Assembly (NCBI RefSeq): GCF_001875655.1
Contig: NZ_MKEQ01000001.1
Location: 1,240,001 to 1,304,000, forward strand
DNA length: 64,000 bases
Origin: Enterobacter hormaechei ATCC 49162
GTDB lineage: Bacteria > Pseudomonadota > Gammaproteobacteria > Enterobacterales > Enterobacteriaceae
Direction of reading: 5' to 3'
The position numbers and the translations under genes are program-made. This document shows, in pieces, positions 1-10,222 of this stretch (within the stretch, counting starts at the first letter, position 1; every line of letters begins with the position of its first letter). The notes under the pieces were generated by a model. The model did no database searches and was not told where the DNA came from. It saw only the letters and a list, made by a program, of their open reading frames with translations.

Positions 1-494
1 TTCAGGCTGAGTTTGTCCGCGACTGGTTCCGTGCCTGCCGTAAAGAAGGTATTCATACCTGTCTCGACACCAACGGCTTTGTGCGCCGTTACGATCCGGT
101 TATTGATGAACTGCTTGAAGTGACCGATCTGGTCATGCTCGATCTCAAACAGATGAACGATGAGATCCACCAGAATCTGGTTGGCGTCTCGAACCACCGT
201 ACGCTGGAATTTGCCAAATACATTGCCAACAAAGGCGTCAAGACCTGGATCCGCTACGTGGTTGTTCCCGGCTGGTCAGATGATGATGATTCCGCGCATC
301 GTCTGGGTGAATTTACCCGTGATATGGGGAACGTGGAGAAAATTGAACTCCTGCCCTATCACGAACTGGGTAAACATAAATGGGTGGCGATGGGTGAAGA
401 GTACAAGCTTGATGGCGTGAAGCCGCCGAAAAAAGAGACGATGGAGCGCGTCAAAGGTATCCTTGAGCAGTATGGCCACAAGGTCATGTATTAA
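1..494 (+). CDS. pflA: Pyruvate formate-lyase 1-activating enzyme, C-terminal part (cut by window edge)
   Basis: The reading frame is already open at base 3 and ends with TAA at 492-494, so the start codon and the N-terminal radical-SAM cysteine cluster lie outside the window. The visible 163 or so residues match E. coli PflA almost residue for residue (for example [13 protein letters not shown] and the acidic [11 protein letters not shown] segment). PflA is a cytoplasmic radical-SAM enzyme that installs the glycyl radical on pyruvate formate-lyase during anaerobic growth. The bidirectional hairpin at 501-530 follows directly. Identity is near certain; only the missing 5' part cannot be judged. 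Confidence 0.97.
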   Translation, partial: QAEFVRDWFRACRKEGIHTCLDTNGFVRRYDPVIDELLEVTDLVMLDLKQMNDEIHQNLVGVSNHRTLEFAKYIANKGVKTWIRYVVVPGWSDDDDSAHRLGEFTRDMGNVEKIELLPYHELGKHKWVAMGEEYKLDGVKPPKKETMERVKGILEQYGHKVMY

Positions 495-500
495 AGAGAA

Positions 501-530
501 GGCCCGGTGAATACCGGGCCTTATTATATT
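501..530. terminator. Bidirectional terminator between pflA and the cigR-like gene
   Basis: The stem GGCCCGG/CCGGGCC (501-507 with 514-520) is followed by TTATTATATT on the plus strand. It lies between two convergent genes and probably serves both. Confidence 0.75.
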
Positions 531-1046
531 CTATTTAAATACGCCGTTAATAACGGAAGTCACAATTGCCGTACTCAGCGCAATTAAGACCAGATCGTCA
601 CCCACCACGCGCCATTCATAGCCCGGGTAGGAAGGAAGCTGGCCCAGCATAGAGGCTGGCACGGTTTTCTTCGCAATACCCGGAGGCAGTGGCTTACCGC
701 GCGCCAGGTTTTTCGCAATACCTGGAGGCAGAGAGTCATAGCCCGTTAAGCCGTAATTCAGTGCCAGATGGCGCGCATGATCAAAGCTCACGCGAGCATC
801 CACATCATTCCCGACATCTTTGCTGCTTTTGAAGCTCTTGTCCGATTTGCCCGGGTTATCCTGACCGCCATTTTGCTTATTACCATGGTTACCGGAATTA
901 CCATGATTGCCGCTATTACCCTGTCCGCCACCGTTACCGTGACCACCGCCATTCCCGTTGCCAGGGTTAGCCATGACCGGAGCCGTTGCAAACGTTAAAG
1001 ACAACACTACGGCAAGTGCGGTAGTGGAAAAACGACGTGTAGACAT
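531..1046 (-). CDS. CigR/RcnB-like periplasmic or inner-membrane protein
   Basis: This 171-residue protein begins with a clear signal peptide (ALAVVLSLTFATAPVMA, cleavage expected near residue 26). Residues about 27-66 form a low-complexity Gly/Asn/His linker built of GNGG, GNSGNHG and similar units. The C-terminal half carries two SLPPGIAK/PLPPGIAK motifs, then YPGYEWRVVGDDLVLI and a hydrophobic end. That layout is typical of proteins annotated as anti-virulence regulator CigR family; Salmonella CigR is the named member. The role here is unknown and a virulence role should not be assumed. The gene stands alone, converging on pflA, with hairpins on both sides. Confidence 0.72.
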   Translation of the reverse strand: MSTRRFSTTALAVVLSLTFATAPVMANPGNGNGGGHGNGGGQGNSGNHGNSGNHGNKQNGGQDNPGKSDKSFKSSKDVGNDVDARVSFDHARHLALNYGLTGYDSLPPGIAKNLARGKPLPPGIAKKTVPASMLGQLPSYPGYEWRVVGDDLVLIALSTAIVTSVINGVFK

Positions 1047-1139
1047 GATTGCTGCCTTTTAGTGGTAGAACTCATTTGAATTATCGCCAGGCGGGAAAAA
1101 CAAACAATACGTAAAAGTCTTATATGTGACAGGGACAAA

Positions 1140-1168
1140 AAAGCCTGTCGATGACAGGCTTTTTATTA
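1140..1168. terminator. Hairpin downstream of ycaD
   Basis: AAAGCCTGTC and GACAGGCTTT form a stem followed by TTATTA on the plus strand, with A-rich sequence on the other side. It sits 3' of minus-strand ycaD and 5' of the minus-strand cigR-like gene, so it ends ycaD transcription. Confidence 0.7.
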
Positions 1169-1169
1169 A

Positions 1170-2318
1170 TCAGGCATGTGCCACTGGCGTTGGATGTTCG
1201 CCCACTTTACGCAGCAGCATTAAGAGATAGATAAACGATACGCTGGCGATCATGATAAACAGTAAATTATCGGAATAATTCTGCATCAGCATCGCGGTAA
1301 ACGTCGGCCCTAATAAACTGCCGATCGTATAGCTCAATAACAGCGCCTGGTTCATTGCCACGAGCTGGTGATGTTCTACTTTCTCACAGGCCCAGGCCAT
1401 TGCGACCGGATAGAGCGTAAAACCTGCCGCACCCAGAATGAACAACGCAGGTGCCATCGCGGCGTTGCTGAGCATGGCGAGACAGCCCATGATCACCACA
1501 AAAACCTGAACGCGCAGCACCAGCAGCCGACCAAAGCGGTCCGCCAGGCGACCAATCGGCCATTGCCCGACAATCCCGGCGCTGACCATCACCGCCATCC
1601 AGAAACCAATCCCGGAATCACTGACCCCCTGATGGTTAAGCCAGAGCGGCATCAGGCCATAGAGCGAGCCCAGCACAATCCCGGAGATAATGCAGCCGTT
1701 AACCCCCAGACGCGCCTGGCGCAGTCTCAGCATTGGCCACACGTGCGTGGCTTCCTGGTGTTCGCTGTTTTGATTCACAATGCGGGTAAAGAGCAGCGGC
1801 AGGATCGCAGCCAGCACCATGCCCGTCACCCACGGCAGCACGCTCATCAGGTCGGTTGGCAGTTTGCTGACCATCAGTTGTCCCAGTACGGTACCGACAT
1901 AGTAAACCATCATATAAGCCGCCAGCAGGCGTCCGCGGTTGCGGGATGTGCCGCTACACATCAGCGCACTCTCAACGACCACCCAAATCATGGCGCAGCC
2001 GACACCGGCAATAAAACGCCATACCATCCAGCTCCAGAAGCCGACCATCAGGCCTAACCCGGCACAGCCGACGGCAAAGATCAGCGACGCCAGGTAATAA
2101 CTGCGGTTAAAACCAAAGCGCTTAATAAGGCCGCCCGTTAATAAGGTGCCCAGCAGATTGCCCGTAAAAAAGGACGAGCTAACCATACCCACCTGCCAGG
2201 TCGGTAAGTTTTCATGGGCGAGCCATAGCGGGACGAGTGTGTTTAACACCGCGATCGCCAGGGTCAGCAAAAGCAGGCCACAGAGCAACAAAAGCACCGG
2301 GCGGGTATAGGTGGTCAT
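1170..2318 (-). CDS. ycaD: MFS-type transporter YcaD
   Basis: The 382 residues equal the length of E. coli YcaD and align along the whole protein. About twelve hydrophobic segments are visible. There is an MFS-type loop ([14 protein letters not shown], about residues 252-265) and the conserved stretch [13 protein letters not shown]. It is an inner-membrane protein of the major facilitator superfamily; its substrate is not known. The start gives [12 protein letters not shown]. In E. coli ycaC lies between ycaD and dmsC; that gene is not in the interval here. Confidence 0.93.
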   Translation of the reverse strand: MTTYTRPVLLLLCGLLLLTLAIAVLNTLVPLWLAHENLPTWQVGMVSSSFFTGNLLGTLLTGGLIKRFGFNRSYYLASLIFAVGCAGLGLMVGFWSWMVWRFIAGVGCAMIWVVVESALMCSGTSRNRGRLLAAYMMVYYVGTVLGQLMVSKLPTDLMSVLPWVTGMVLAAILPLLFTRIVNQNSEHQEATHVWPMLRLRQARLGVNGCIISGIVLGSLYGLMPLWLNHQGVSDSGIGFWMAVMVSAGIVGQWPIGRLADRFGRLLVLRVQVFVVIMGCLAMLSNAAMAPALFILGAAGFTLYPVAMAWACEKVEHHQLVAMNQALLLSYTIGSLLGPTFTAMLMQNYSDNLLFIMIASVSFIYLLMLLRKVGEHPTPVAHA

Positions 2319-2349
2319 GGATTAAAAACCGTGAGGAAGTTCAGATTTC

Positions 2350-2541
2350 GTGCGCATCATGCCACTGGCAAAAACAAAGTCAATCCACCGGTTCTGGCGT
2401 CACGCACAATATGCACCACGTCGATTTAAAAAACTCATCCTGCTAATGCAAAGCCTGCTACTGATATTAATTATCTATTTGTTTTTATTTATTTCCGGGA
2501 ATTTTTACAACGAAACATCAGTCGAAAAATTTCATGAATGA
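2350..2541 (+). CDS. Possible small single-span membrane protein (63 aa, GTG start)
   Basis: An open frame runs from GTG at 2350 to TGA at 2539-2541, with an AGGAAG ribosome-binding site at 2334-2339, ten bases upstream. An internal ATG at 2359 is an alternative start. The predicted protein has a basic N-terminal half (SIHRFWRHAQYAPRRFKK), one strong hydrophobic segment (LILLMQSLLLILIIYLFLFI) and a short polar tail: a classic small membrane protein with positive-inside topology. A terminator hairpin follows immediately. I do not recognise the family. It is divergent from ycaD and converges on dmsC. The composition and signals favour a real gene, but chance cannot be excluded. Confidence 0.42.
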   Translation: MRIMPLAKTKSIHRFWRHAQYAPRRFKKLILLMQSLLLILIIYLFLFISGNFYNETSVEKFHE

Positions 2542-2548
2542 AAAAAGA

Positions 2549-2578
2549 AAAGCCGGGCGCTATGTCCCGGCTTTTTAT
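2549..2578. terminator. Terminator downstream of dmsC and the small ORF
   Basis: AAAAGCCGGG/CCCGGCTTTTT form a strong stem with T and A runs on both sides, so it can act in both directions. Confidence 0.75.
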
Positions 2579-2592
2579 AACAAAATCTAAAA

Positions 2593-3456
2593 TTAGCTGG
2601 CGATAGCCATACCGACCGTCATATGCAGACCGTAAAAGACGCCGCGACCGATCAACTCCCCGGCCAGCACCAGCACAAAGGCCAGTGACAGCAACGGTAG
2701 CGCAGGCGAGTAACCTTTAAGCTGAGGAGCAATCCAGCACACCAGCGCCGCCGTCAGCAGTACCACGCGCCAGGCCATCAGCGAACCGTAATCCGGCACC
2801 AGCGCCGAAGCCTGCTGGATAGAGCTGTGAATGGTCGCCAGCTCCGCTCCCTGCATCAGCGCCACGACGGTACTGACGACCAGCGCCAGCAGCGAGATCG
2901 CGGGCAACAGGCGCATCGCCCAACCACTCACACCTGCCACGCGCAGCAGCAAATAACCCAGCAGCGGCCCGCCGATAAACATCGTCAGGAAGAAGCTCAT
3001 CGGTGTCCACACGCTGTACCAGGTCGGAACCGTATCGATGGTGTTGTACACCCGAACCATCATCCAGACGAAAACAACGCCCAGCACCATGGTGACGATG
3101 AGCCACAATGCACGTAACCCTGACGGCAGCTTTTTCAGCGCTGCCAGCAGCCACCCCAGCCCGCCCACGGCGAAGAAAATGGCGCCACTGGCAATCTCGT
3201 TACTCAGCGAGGAGGCGCCCACGCGGTTCAGGGAGTTGAACGCGCGCATCGGCGACCCCAGGTGCAGCGTGGAGGCAATAAAGCCAATCCCCATCAGCAC
3301 CCACAGGCCAAACATGCTCAGTACCAGACGCTGCTGCTGTTCGGCATTGAGATTACCTTTCAGCAGCGCCAGCGCGAGCACGATAAACCCGCCCACCACG
3401 CACTGTCCAAATACCGTGAAGATCATCAGCGGCCATTCATGCCATCCACTTCCCAT
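2593..3456 (-). CDS. dmsC: Anaerobic DMSO reductase membrane anchor subunit C
   Basis: The protein is 287 residues when started at MGSGWHEWPLMIF, equal to E. coli DmsC. A longer frame reaches further upstream, but this ATG has a strong AAGGAGG site and follows the dmsB stop by one base. Eight hydrophobic spans are visible. DmsC anchors DmsAB in the inner membrane and oxidises menaquinol. It is the last gene of dmsABC. Confidence 0.96.
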   Translation of the reverse strand: MGSGWHEWPLMIFTVFGQCVVGGFIVLALALLKGNLNAEQQQRLVLSMFGLWVLMGIGFIASTLHLGSPMRAFNSLNRVGASSLSNEIASGAIFFAVGGLGWLLAALKKLPSGLRALWLIVTMVLGVVFVWMMVRVYNTIDTVPTWYSVWTPMSFFLTMFIGGPLLGYLLLRVAGVSGWAMRLLPAISLLALVVSTVVALMQGAELATIHSSIQQASALVPDYGSLMAWRVVLLTAALVCWIAPQLKGYSPALPLLSLAFVLVLAGELIGRGVFYGLHMTVGMAIAS

Positions 3457-3457
3457 C

Positions 3458-4075
3458 TCACACCTCCTTCGGGTTTGCCAGGTAGCCGGTGGTGTCACCC
3501 GTCGGACGGCTGTTGGCGTTAGGTTTGATCACAATACTCGGCTTCGTGAAGTGCGCAGACGGCAGCGGCGCGACGGCAGCAAGCTGGCCGTGTTTTTTGC
3601 GCAGCTCCTCAATCGGGCCAAAGTCCAGCGCGCGCAGCGGGCAGGACTCGACGCAGATGGGCTTTTTGCCGTCCGCCACGCGGCTGTGGCAGCCGTCGCA
3701 CTTGGTCATGTGGCCTTTGGCGGCGTTGTACTGCGGCGCGCCGTACGGACAGGCCATGTGGCAATAGCGACAGCCGATGCAGACATCCTCGTTCACCACC
3801 ACAAAACCGTCGTCGCGCTTGTGCATTGCCCCGCTCGGACAGACCTTGGTACAGGCCGGATCTTCGCAGTGGTTGCAGGCAATCGACAGATAATAGGCGA
3901 AGACATTCTGATGCCAGACGCCGTTGTCCTCCTGCCAGTCGCCGCCCGCGTATTCATAAATACGGCGGAAGCTGACGTCCGGGGTTAAGTCTTTGTAATC
4001 CTTGCAGGCCAGCTCGCAGGTTTTGCACCCGGTGCAGCGGCTGGAATCAATAAAAAATCCATACTGGGTTGTCAT
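3458..4075 (-). CDS. dmsB: Anaerobic DMSO reductase iron-sulfur subunit B
   Basis: The 205 residues match the length of E. coli DmsB. Four ferredoxin-type cysteine groups are visible: CTGCKTCELAC near residue 14, CNHCEDPACTKVCP near 67, CIGCRYCHMACP near 99, and CDGCHSR with CVESCP near 126-145. These bind four [4Fe-4S] clusters carrying electrons from DmsC to the molybdenum cofactor in DmsA. The gene lies 10 bases after dmsA and one base before the dmsC start. Confidence 0.97.
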   Translation of the reverse strand: MTTQYGFFIDSSRCTGCKTCELACKDYKDLTPDVSFRRIYEYAGGDWQEDNGVWHQNVFAYYLSIACNHCEDPACTKVCPSGAMHKRDDGFVVVNEDVCIGCRYCHMACPYGAPQYNAAKGHMTKCDGCHSRVADGKKPICVESCPLRALDFGPIEELRKKHGQLAAVAPLPSAHFTKPSIVIKPNANSRPTGDTTGYLANPKEV

Positions 4076-4085
4076 CGGTTACTCC

Positions 4086-6530
4086 TTACGCCTTTTCAAC
4101 CTGAACGAGGTTTGTGTGGGATGGGTTGCCCTTCGCCAGCGGCGACGGACGCTGCGTAGTGAGAACGTTGATGCAGCCCGCCTGATCGATACGGTTCGCA
4201 TCCGGGTTATACCAGGCCCCTTCCCCCAGCGCGACAACGCCAGGCATCATGCGCGGCGTCACTTTAGCTTCGATATGCACTTCGCCACGCCCGTTGAAGA
4301 TACGTACGCGATCGCCATTGCTGATACCGCGCGCTTTCGCATCCATCGGGTTGATCCACATCTCCTGTCGGCAGGCCGCTTTCAGTACATCAACGTTGCC
4401 GTAGGTGGAGTGAACACGCGCTTTGTAGTGGAAACCGGTCAACTGAAGCGGGAATTTCTTCGTCAGCGGATCGTTGTAGTTTTCGAAACCAGGGGTATAA
4501 ATCGGCAGTGGATCGATAACGTCCCCTTCCGGTAATTCCCAGGTTGCGGCAATTTTTGCCAGCTCTTCGGAGTAGATCTCGATTTTGCCTGACGGCGTGG
4601 TCAGCGGATTCGCCTGCGGATCTTCACGGAACGCTTTATACGCCACGTGATGCCCTTCCGGGTCACGCTGCTTGTACATGCCCTGCTTGCGGAAGGTGTC
4701 GAAGTCCGGCAGGTCAGGAATCGCTTTACGAGAGAGTTCGTGCAGATGGCGCATCCACCCTTCCTGCGTGCGTCCCTCGGTGAACTGCTGCTCAACGCCA
4801 AGACGTTTCGCCAGCTCGGAGGTCATCTCATAGATGGTTTTGCACTCGAAGCGCGGCTTGATGGCCTGGTCGGTAAAGATCACGTAGGACATGTTGCCGC
4901 AGGAGGCGTCCAGCGCGAAATCCATCTGCTCAGACGCGGTGCAGTCTGGCAGCAGAATATCGGCATACTTCGCCGACGAAGTCATGTGGCAGTCGATCAC
5001 CACAATCATTTCGCACTTCTTGTCGTCCTGCAAAATTTCATGGGTACGGTTGATTTCAGAGTGCTGGTTGATCAGGCAGTTACCGGCATAGTTCCAGATC
5101 ATTTTGATCGGCACGTCCAGCTTGTCTTTGCCCCGGACACCGTCGCGCAGCGCGGTCATTTCCGGGCCGCGTTCGATCGCGTCAGTCCACATAAACATGG
5201 AGATGCTGGTCTGAACCGGGTTATCCAGCGTTGGCATACGTTCAAACGGTACTTCATATGAACCTTCACGCGCGCCAGTGTTACCGCCGTGAATACCGAC
5301 GTTGCCGGTCAGGATAGAGAGCATAGAAATAGCGCGGGTGGCAATTTCGCCGTTCGCGTGACGCTGTGGACCCCAGCCCTGGCTGATATAAGCCGGTTTT
5401 GCTGAACCAATTTCACGCGCCAGCTGAACAATACGCTCAACCGGAATACCGGTAATGGTGGACGCCCACTCAGGGGTTTTCGCTATACCGTCGCTGCCCT
5501 GACCAAGTATATAGGCTTTGTAATGCCCGTTCGCCGGTGCGCTGGCTGGCAGGGTCTTCTCGTCGTAACCAACGCAGTATTTATCCAGGAATGGCTGATC
5601 GACGAGATTTTCTGTAATCATCACATACGCCAGCGCGTTTACCAGCGCAGCATCCGTGCCCGGCCGGATGGGGATCCACTCGTCTTCACGTCCTGCCCCG
5701 GTATCGGTATAGCGCGGATCGACGATGATCATGCGGGCATTAGATTTGGCGCGCGCCTGCTCAAGATAATATGTTACCCCGCCGCCGCTCATGCGCGTTT
5801 CGCCCGGGTTATTACCGAACAGCACCACCAGTTTACTGTTTTCGATATCGGACGGGCTGTTACCGTCAGCCCAGCCGCCGTAGGTGTAGTTCAGGCCAGC
5901 GGCAATCTGTGCGGAAGAGTAGTCACCGTAGTGATTGAGATAGCCGCCGCAGCAGTTCATCAGACGGGCGACAAGCGTCTTACCGGGTGGCCAGGAGCGG
6001 GTCATGGTGCCGCCCAGCGTCCCGGTGCCGTAGTTCAGGTAGATGGATTCGTTGCCATACTCTTTGATCAGACGCTGCATGTTGGTGGCGATGATATCGT
6101 AGGCTTCGTCCCAGCTAATACGCTCGAACTTCCCTTCCCCACGCTTACCGACACGCTTCATCGGATATTTCAGACGATCCGGGTTATAGACGCGACGTCG
6201 CATTGAGCGTCCGCGCAGACAGGCACGAACCTGATGTAACCCTTCGTAGTTATCGTCCCCGGTATTGTCGGTTTCGACATATTTGATTTCACCGTCCACA
6301 ACATGCATACGCAGGGGACACCGGCTACCACAGTTAACGGTACAGGCACTCCACACCACTTTTTCCGGGGCTGAAGCGGGAGACAGAGCCTCCGCCGCCG
6401 ACGCCAGACGGGTAAAAGGGAGCGTAAAGGCGCTGCTGGCAACCGCCAGACCACCTATTGCCGTGGTTTTCATCAACCCACGGCGAGTGACCTCGGCAGC
6501 CATAAACGCTTCAGGCGCTTTGATTTTCAT
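4086..6530 (-). CDS. dmsA: Anaerobic DMSO reductase catalytic subunit A
   Basis: This 814-residue protein has the same length as E. coli DmsA. A twin-arginine signal (VTRRGLMKTTAI, about residues 14-25) directs folded export by Tat. It is followed by the molybdopterin oxidoreductase [4Fe-4S] region (CTVNCGSRCPLRMH), the cofactor-binding core, and the C-terminal molybdopterin dinucleotide-binding domain (GFHYKARVHSTYGN, WINPMDAKARGISNGD). It reduces DMSO and related S- and N-oxides. First gene of dmsABC; the upstream FNR-like site predicts induction without oxygen. Confidence 0.97.
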   Translation of the reverse strand: MKIKAPEAFMAAEVTRRGLMKTTAIGGLAVASSAFTLPFTRLASAAEALSPASAPEKVVWSACTVNCGSRCPLRMHVVDGEIKYVETDNTGDDNYEGLHQVRACLRGRSMRRRVYNPDRLKYPMKRVGKRGEGKFERISWDEAYDIIATNMQRLIKEYGNESIYLNYGTGTLGGTMTRSWPPGKTLVARLMNCCGGYLNHYGDYSSAQIAAGLNYTYGGWADGNSPSDIENSKLVVLFGNNPGETRMSGGGVTYYLEQARAKSNARMIIVDPRYTDTGAGREDEWIPIRPGTDAALVNALAYVMITENLVDQPFLDKYCVGYDEKTLPASAPANGHYKAYILGQGSDGIAKTPEWASTITGIPVERIVQLAREIGSAKPAYISQGWGPQRHANGEIATRAISMLSILTGNVGIHGGNTGAREGSYEVPFERMPTLDNPVQTSISMFMWTDAIERGPEMTALRDGVRGKDKLDVPIKMIWNYAGNCLINQHSEINRTHEILQDDKKCEMIVVIDCHMTSSAKYADILLPDCTASEQMDFALDASCGNMSYVIFTDQAIKPRFECKTIYEMTSELAKRLGVEQQFTEGRTQEGWMRHLHELSRKAIPDLPDFDTFRKQGMYKQRDPEGHHVAYKAFREDPQANPLTTPSGKIEIYSEELAKIAATWELPEGDVIDPLPIYTPGFENYNDPLTKKFPLQLTGFHYKARVHSTYGNVDVLKAACRQEMWINPMDAKARGISNGDRVRIFNGRGEVHIEAKVTPRMMPGVVALGEGAWYNPDANRIDQAGCINVLTTQRPSPLAKGNPSHTNLVQVEKA

Positions 6531-6638
6531 AAAGACTCACTTTGGTTGCTCACAAAGAAAAGAGAGGCGGCGCAAACCGCTATGTAGTTTTATATATAAC
6601 GAATTACTACGTTATTGGTGTTTTATGCTAACTTTCAT

Positions 6639-6687
6639 TCGGAGAAGTATTACTACTTTAGAGTGAGGAGGTATTGCGTCGTATCAA
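6639..6687 (-). promoter_or_regulatory. dmsA promoter region with FNR-like site
   Basis: Read on the minus strand, TTGATACGACGCAA occupies 6687-6674. FNR consensus is TTGATnnnnATCAA, and from memory the E. coli dms site is TTGATACCGAACAA, so this looks like the counterpart. A TAATAC -10-like hexamer lies at 6652-6647, which places the FNR site centre near -41.5, the class II activation spacing. NarL sites were not examined in detail. Confidence 0.6.
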
Positions 6688-6697
6688 TTCAGAGGGA

Positions 6698-6723
6698 TAA
6701 AAAAAGCGCCCGAAGGCGCTTTT
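6698..6723 (-). terminator. serS terminator
   Basis: On the minus strand AAAAGCGCC, a TTCG loop and GGCGC are followed by a run of seven T. It lies about 20 bases after the serS stop. Confidence 0.8.
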
Positions 6724-6742
6724 GTGCGTAAGTGCAAAATCA

Positions 6743-8056
<1,314 letters not shown>

Positions 8057-8127
8057 TTAAAAGAGGAAAAAGTGACCACAGCCTGCGGCCACAGAGATAT
8101 ATTGCCAACATTACCGCAACGATTGAA

Positions 8128-9471
8128 CTAACGGTAGCGTTTTATAGGGCTATTTTGATCCTGTCCGGCAAGCCAGGCGAGCTTTTCGCCAATCTTGCCT
8201 TCAAGACCTCTGTTTGTGGGGTGATAATAGCGGGTTTGTGCCATCTCCTGCGGGAAATACTCTTCCCCGGCGGCGTAGGCGTTGGGTTCGTCATGGGCGT
8301 AGCGATACTCCTGCCCGTAACCCATCTCTTTCATCAGTTTGGTTGGCGCATTGCGCAGATGAACGGGCACATCGTAGTCCGGGCGCTCGCGCGCGTCCGA
8401 CATCGCCGCTTTGAAGGCGGTATACACCGCATTGCTTTTCGGCGCGCAGGCCAGATAGACAATCGCCTGCGCAATGGCACGCTCCCCCTCCGCAGGTCCG
8501 ACGCGGGTAAAGCAGTCCCAGGCGGAGATAGCGACCTGCATGGCGCGCGGATCGGCATTGCCGACATCTTCCGACGCAATGGCCAGGCAGCGACGTGCGA
8601 CATATAGCGGATCGCCACCGGCGGTGATGATACGCGCGTACCAGTAAAGCGCCGCATCCGGGGCACTGCCGCGCACGGATTTATGTAATGCAGAGATCAG
8701 GTCATAAAAACGGTCGCCTTTATTATCGAAGCGCGCGCTGCGCTCCCCGGCTATTTCGGTCAGCAGCTCCTGCTTCAGCACCCGCTTTCCGGCATCGTCC
8801 ACTTCGGCCATGTCGGCCATCATTTCCAGCGTATTCAGCGCCCGGCGCGCATCGCCGTTAACCAGTTCTGCAATCGCCCGCCGCGTGTCGTCCGGCAGAA
8901 CGATATCCTGCCCGCCGTAGCCGCGCGCCTTATCCTCCATCGCCTGCGTCAGAACCTTTTCGATATCTTCCGTGGTCAGGGATTTAAGGAGATACACGCG
9001 CGCACGGGAAAGAAGCGCCGAGTTCAGCTCAAACGATGGGTTTTCCGTGGTTGCGCCGATGAAGAAAATCGTACCGTCTTCAATGTGCGGCAGGAACGCA
9101 TCCTGCTGGCTCTTGTTGAAGCGGTGGACTTCGTCAACAAACAGAATGGTGCGACGCCCGGCATTGCGGTTTTGCCGCGCCCGCTCGATCGCCTCGCGGA
9201 TCTCTTTTACACCCGACGTCACCGCAGAAATCCGCTCAACGTCTGCATTGGCGTAACGGGCGATCACTTCAGCGAGGGTGGTTTTACCGGTTCCGGGTGG
9301 ACCCCAGAGGATCATGGAGTGCAGATGCCCCGCCTCAATAGCGCGCGGCAAGGGTTTCCCCGCAGCCAGCAGGTGTTGCTGGCCAATATACTGCGCTAAA
9401 TTTTCTGGCCGCATACGGGCGGCCAGAGGTTGAAACGCATTATCTGAAAAATCGAGCGACAGGTTGCTCAC
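8128..9471 (-). CDS. rarA: Replication-associated recombination protein A (AAA+ ATPase)
   Basis: The 447 residues correspond to E. coli RarA/MgsA. The Walker A motif is GPPGTGKTT near residue 57, Walker B is LFVDEVHRF, sensor 1 is [10 protein letters not shown] and the arginine finger is in LLSRARVY. The C-terminal half ([20 protein letters not shown] helices) forms the tetramerisation and clamp-loader-like part. RarA acts at stalled replication forks. It lies 9 bases downstream of lolA, so the two are probably co-transcribed. Confidence 0.96.
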   Translation of the reverse strand: MSNLSLDFSDNAFQPLAARMRPENLAQYIGQQHLLAAGKPLPRAIEAGHLHSMILWGPPGTGKTTLAEVIARYANADVERISAVTSGVKEIREAIERARQNRNAGRRTILFVDEVHRFNKSQQDAFLPHIEDGTIFFIGATTENPSFELNSALLSRARVYLLKSLTTEDIEKVLTQAMEDKARGYGGQDIVLPDDTRRAIAELVNGDARRALNTLEMMADMAEVDDAGKRVLKQELLTEIAGERSARFDNKGDRFYDLISALHKSVRGSAPDAALYWYARIITAGGDPLYVARRCLAIASEDVGNADPRAMQVAISAWDCFTRVGPAEGERAIAQAIVYLACAPKSNAVYTAFKAAMSDARERPDYDVPVHLRNAPTKLMKEMGYGQEYRYAHDEPNAYAAGEEYFPQEMAQTRYYHPTNRGLEGKIGEKLAWLAGQDQNSPIKRYR

Positions 9472-9480
9472 TCATGCCTC

Positions 9481-10095
9481 TTACTTATTGCGTTGGTCGT
9501 CCACCGTTACGCCCTGCGGCGGGGTAAAGGTGAATTTCGATGCATCAACGGCGCCGTTTTGCTGAGACTTCAACTGATAGCTACTGTGCTGATCGTCCTG
9601 CTCAACCGCACCAAACTGATTGATAGTACCGTTGCTGCTCACGTTAATGGTGAACTGTTTCAGGTTACCGTTGCTGCCTTTTGGCGTCAGGACAAACTCA
9701 TCACCGTTTTGTTTAATGTTGTACTGCTGCCAGTCGCTGGACTGGTTACGGGCAATGAGCATAAAGGGCGTATTGCTGGTCGCGTCTTTCAGCCAGGTAG
9801 CGGTCGCCTGCTCAACAAACGGGTTGTAGAACCATAAGGTTTTACCGTCAGACACCAGAACGCTTTCATCCGGCTGGGTCATATGCCAGTTGAAGAGATT
9901 CGGGCGTTTGACCCACAAATCCCCCTGACCTTCCTGCACCGCGTTGCCGCTGCCGTCAGTCACTTTTTGCGTGAAGCTGGCGTGGAAGCTGCTTACTTTA
10001 TCCAGTCGGCTTTTAAGGTCGCTGGCTGCATCAGCCCAGACGCTGCTGGCAACAAAACTGGAGAGTAATGCACAGGCGATGGCGATTTTTTTCAT
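9481..10095 (-). CDS. lolA: Outer-membrane lipoprotein carrier protein
   Basis: The 204-residue precursor has a signal peptide ([21 protein letters not shown]) giving a mature start at [10 protein letters not shown], as in E. coli LolA. The mature part shows the LolA features [29 protein letters not shown] and WFYNPFVEQ. The protein ferries lipoproteins through the periplasm from LolCDE to LolB. It is located between ftsK and rarA on the same strand, as in E. coli. Confidence 0.97.
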   Translation of the reverse strand: MKKIAIACALLSSFVASSVWADAASDLKSRLDKVSSFHASFTQKVTDGSGNAVQEGQGDLWVKRPNLFNWHMTQPDESVLVSDGKTLWFYNPFVEQATATWLKDATSNTPFMLIARNQSSDWQQYNIKQNGDEFVLTPKGSNGNLKQFTINVSSNGTINQFGAVEQDDQHSSYQLKSQQNGAVDASKFTFTPPQGVTVDDQRNK

Positions 10096-10222
10096 TGTTA
10101 TTCCTTAAAATACGTCTTCCCGATATGGGGGTTCCGTTTCTATTCTGGACCTGCCCGAAGGCAGGCGACAGAAGAATATGCTTAATTTTTGCTGATTTAC
10201 CCTTCTTTGCAATCGCTGAAGG

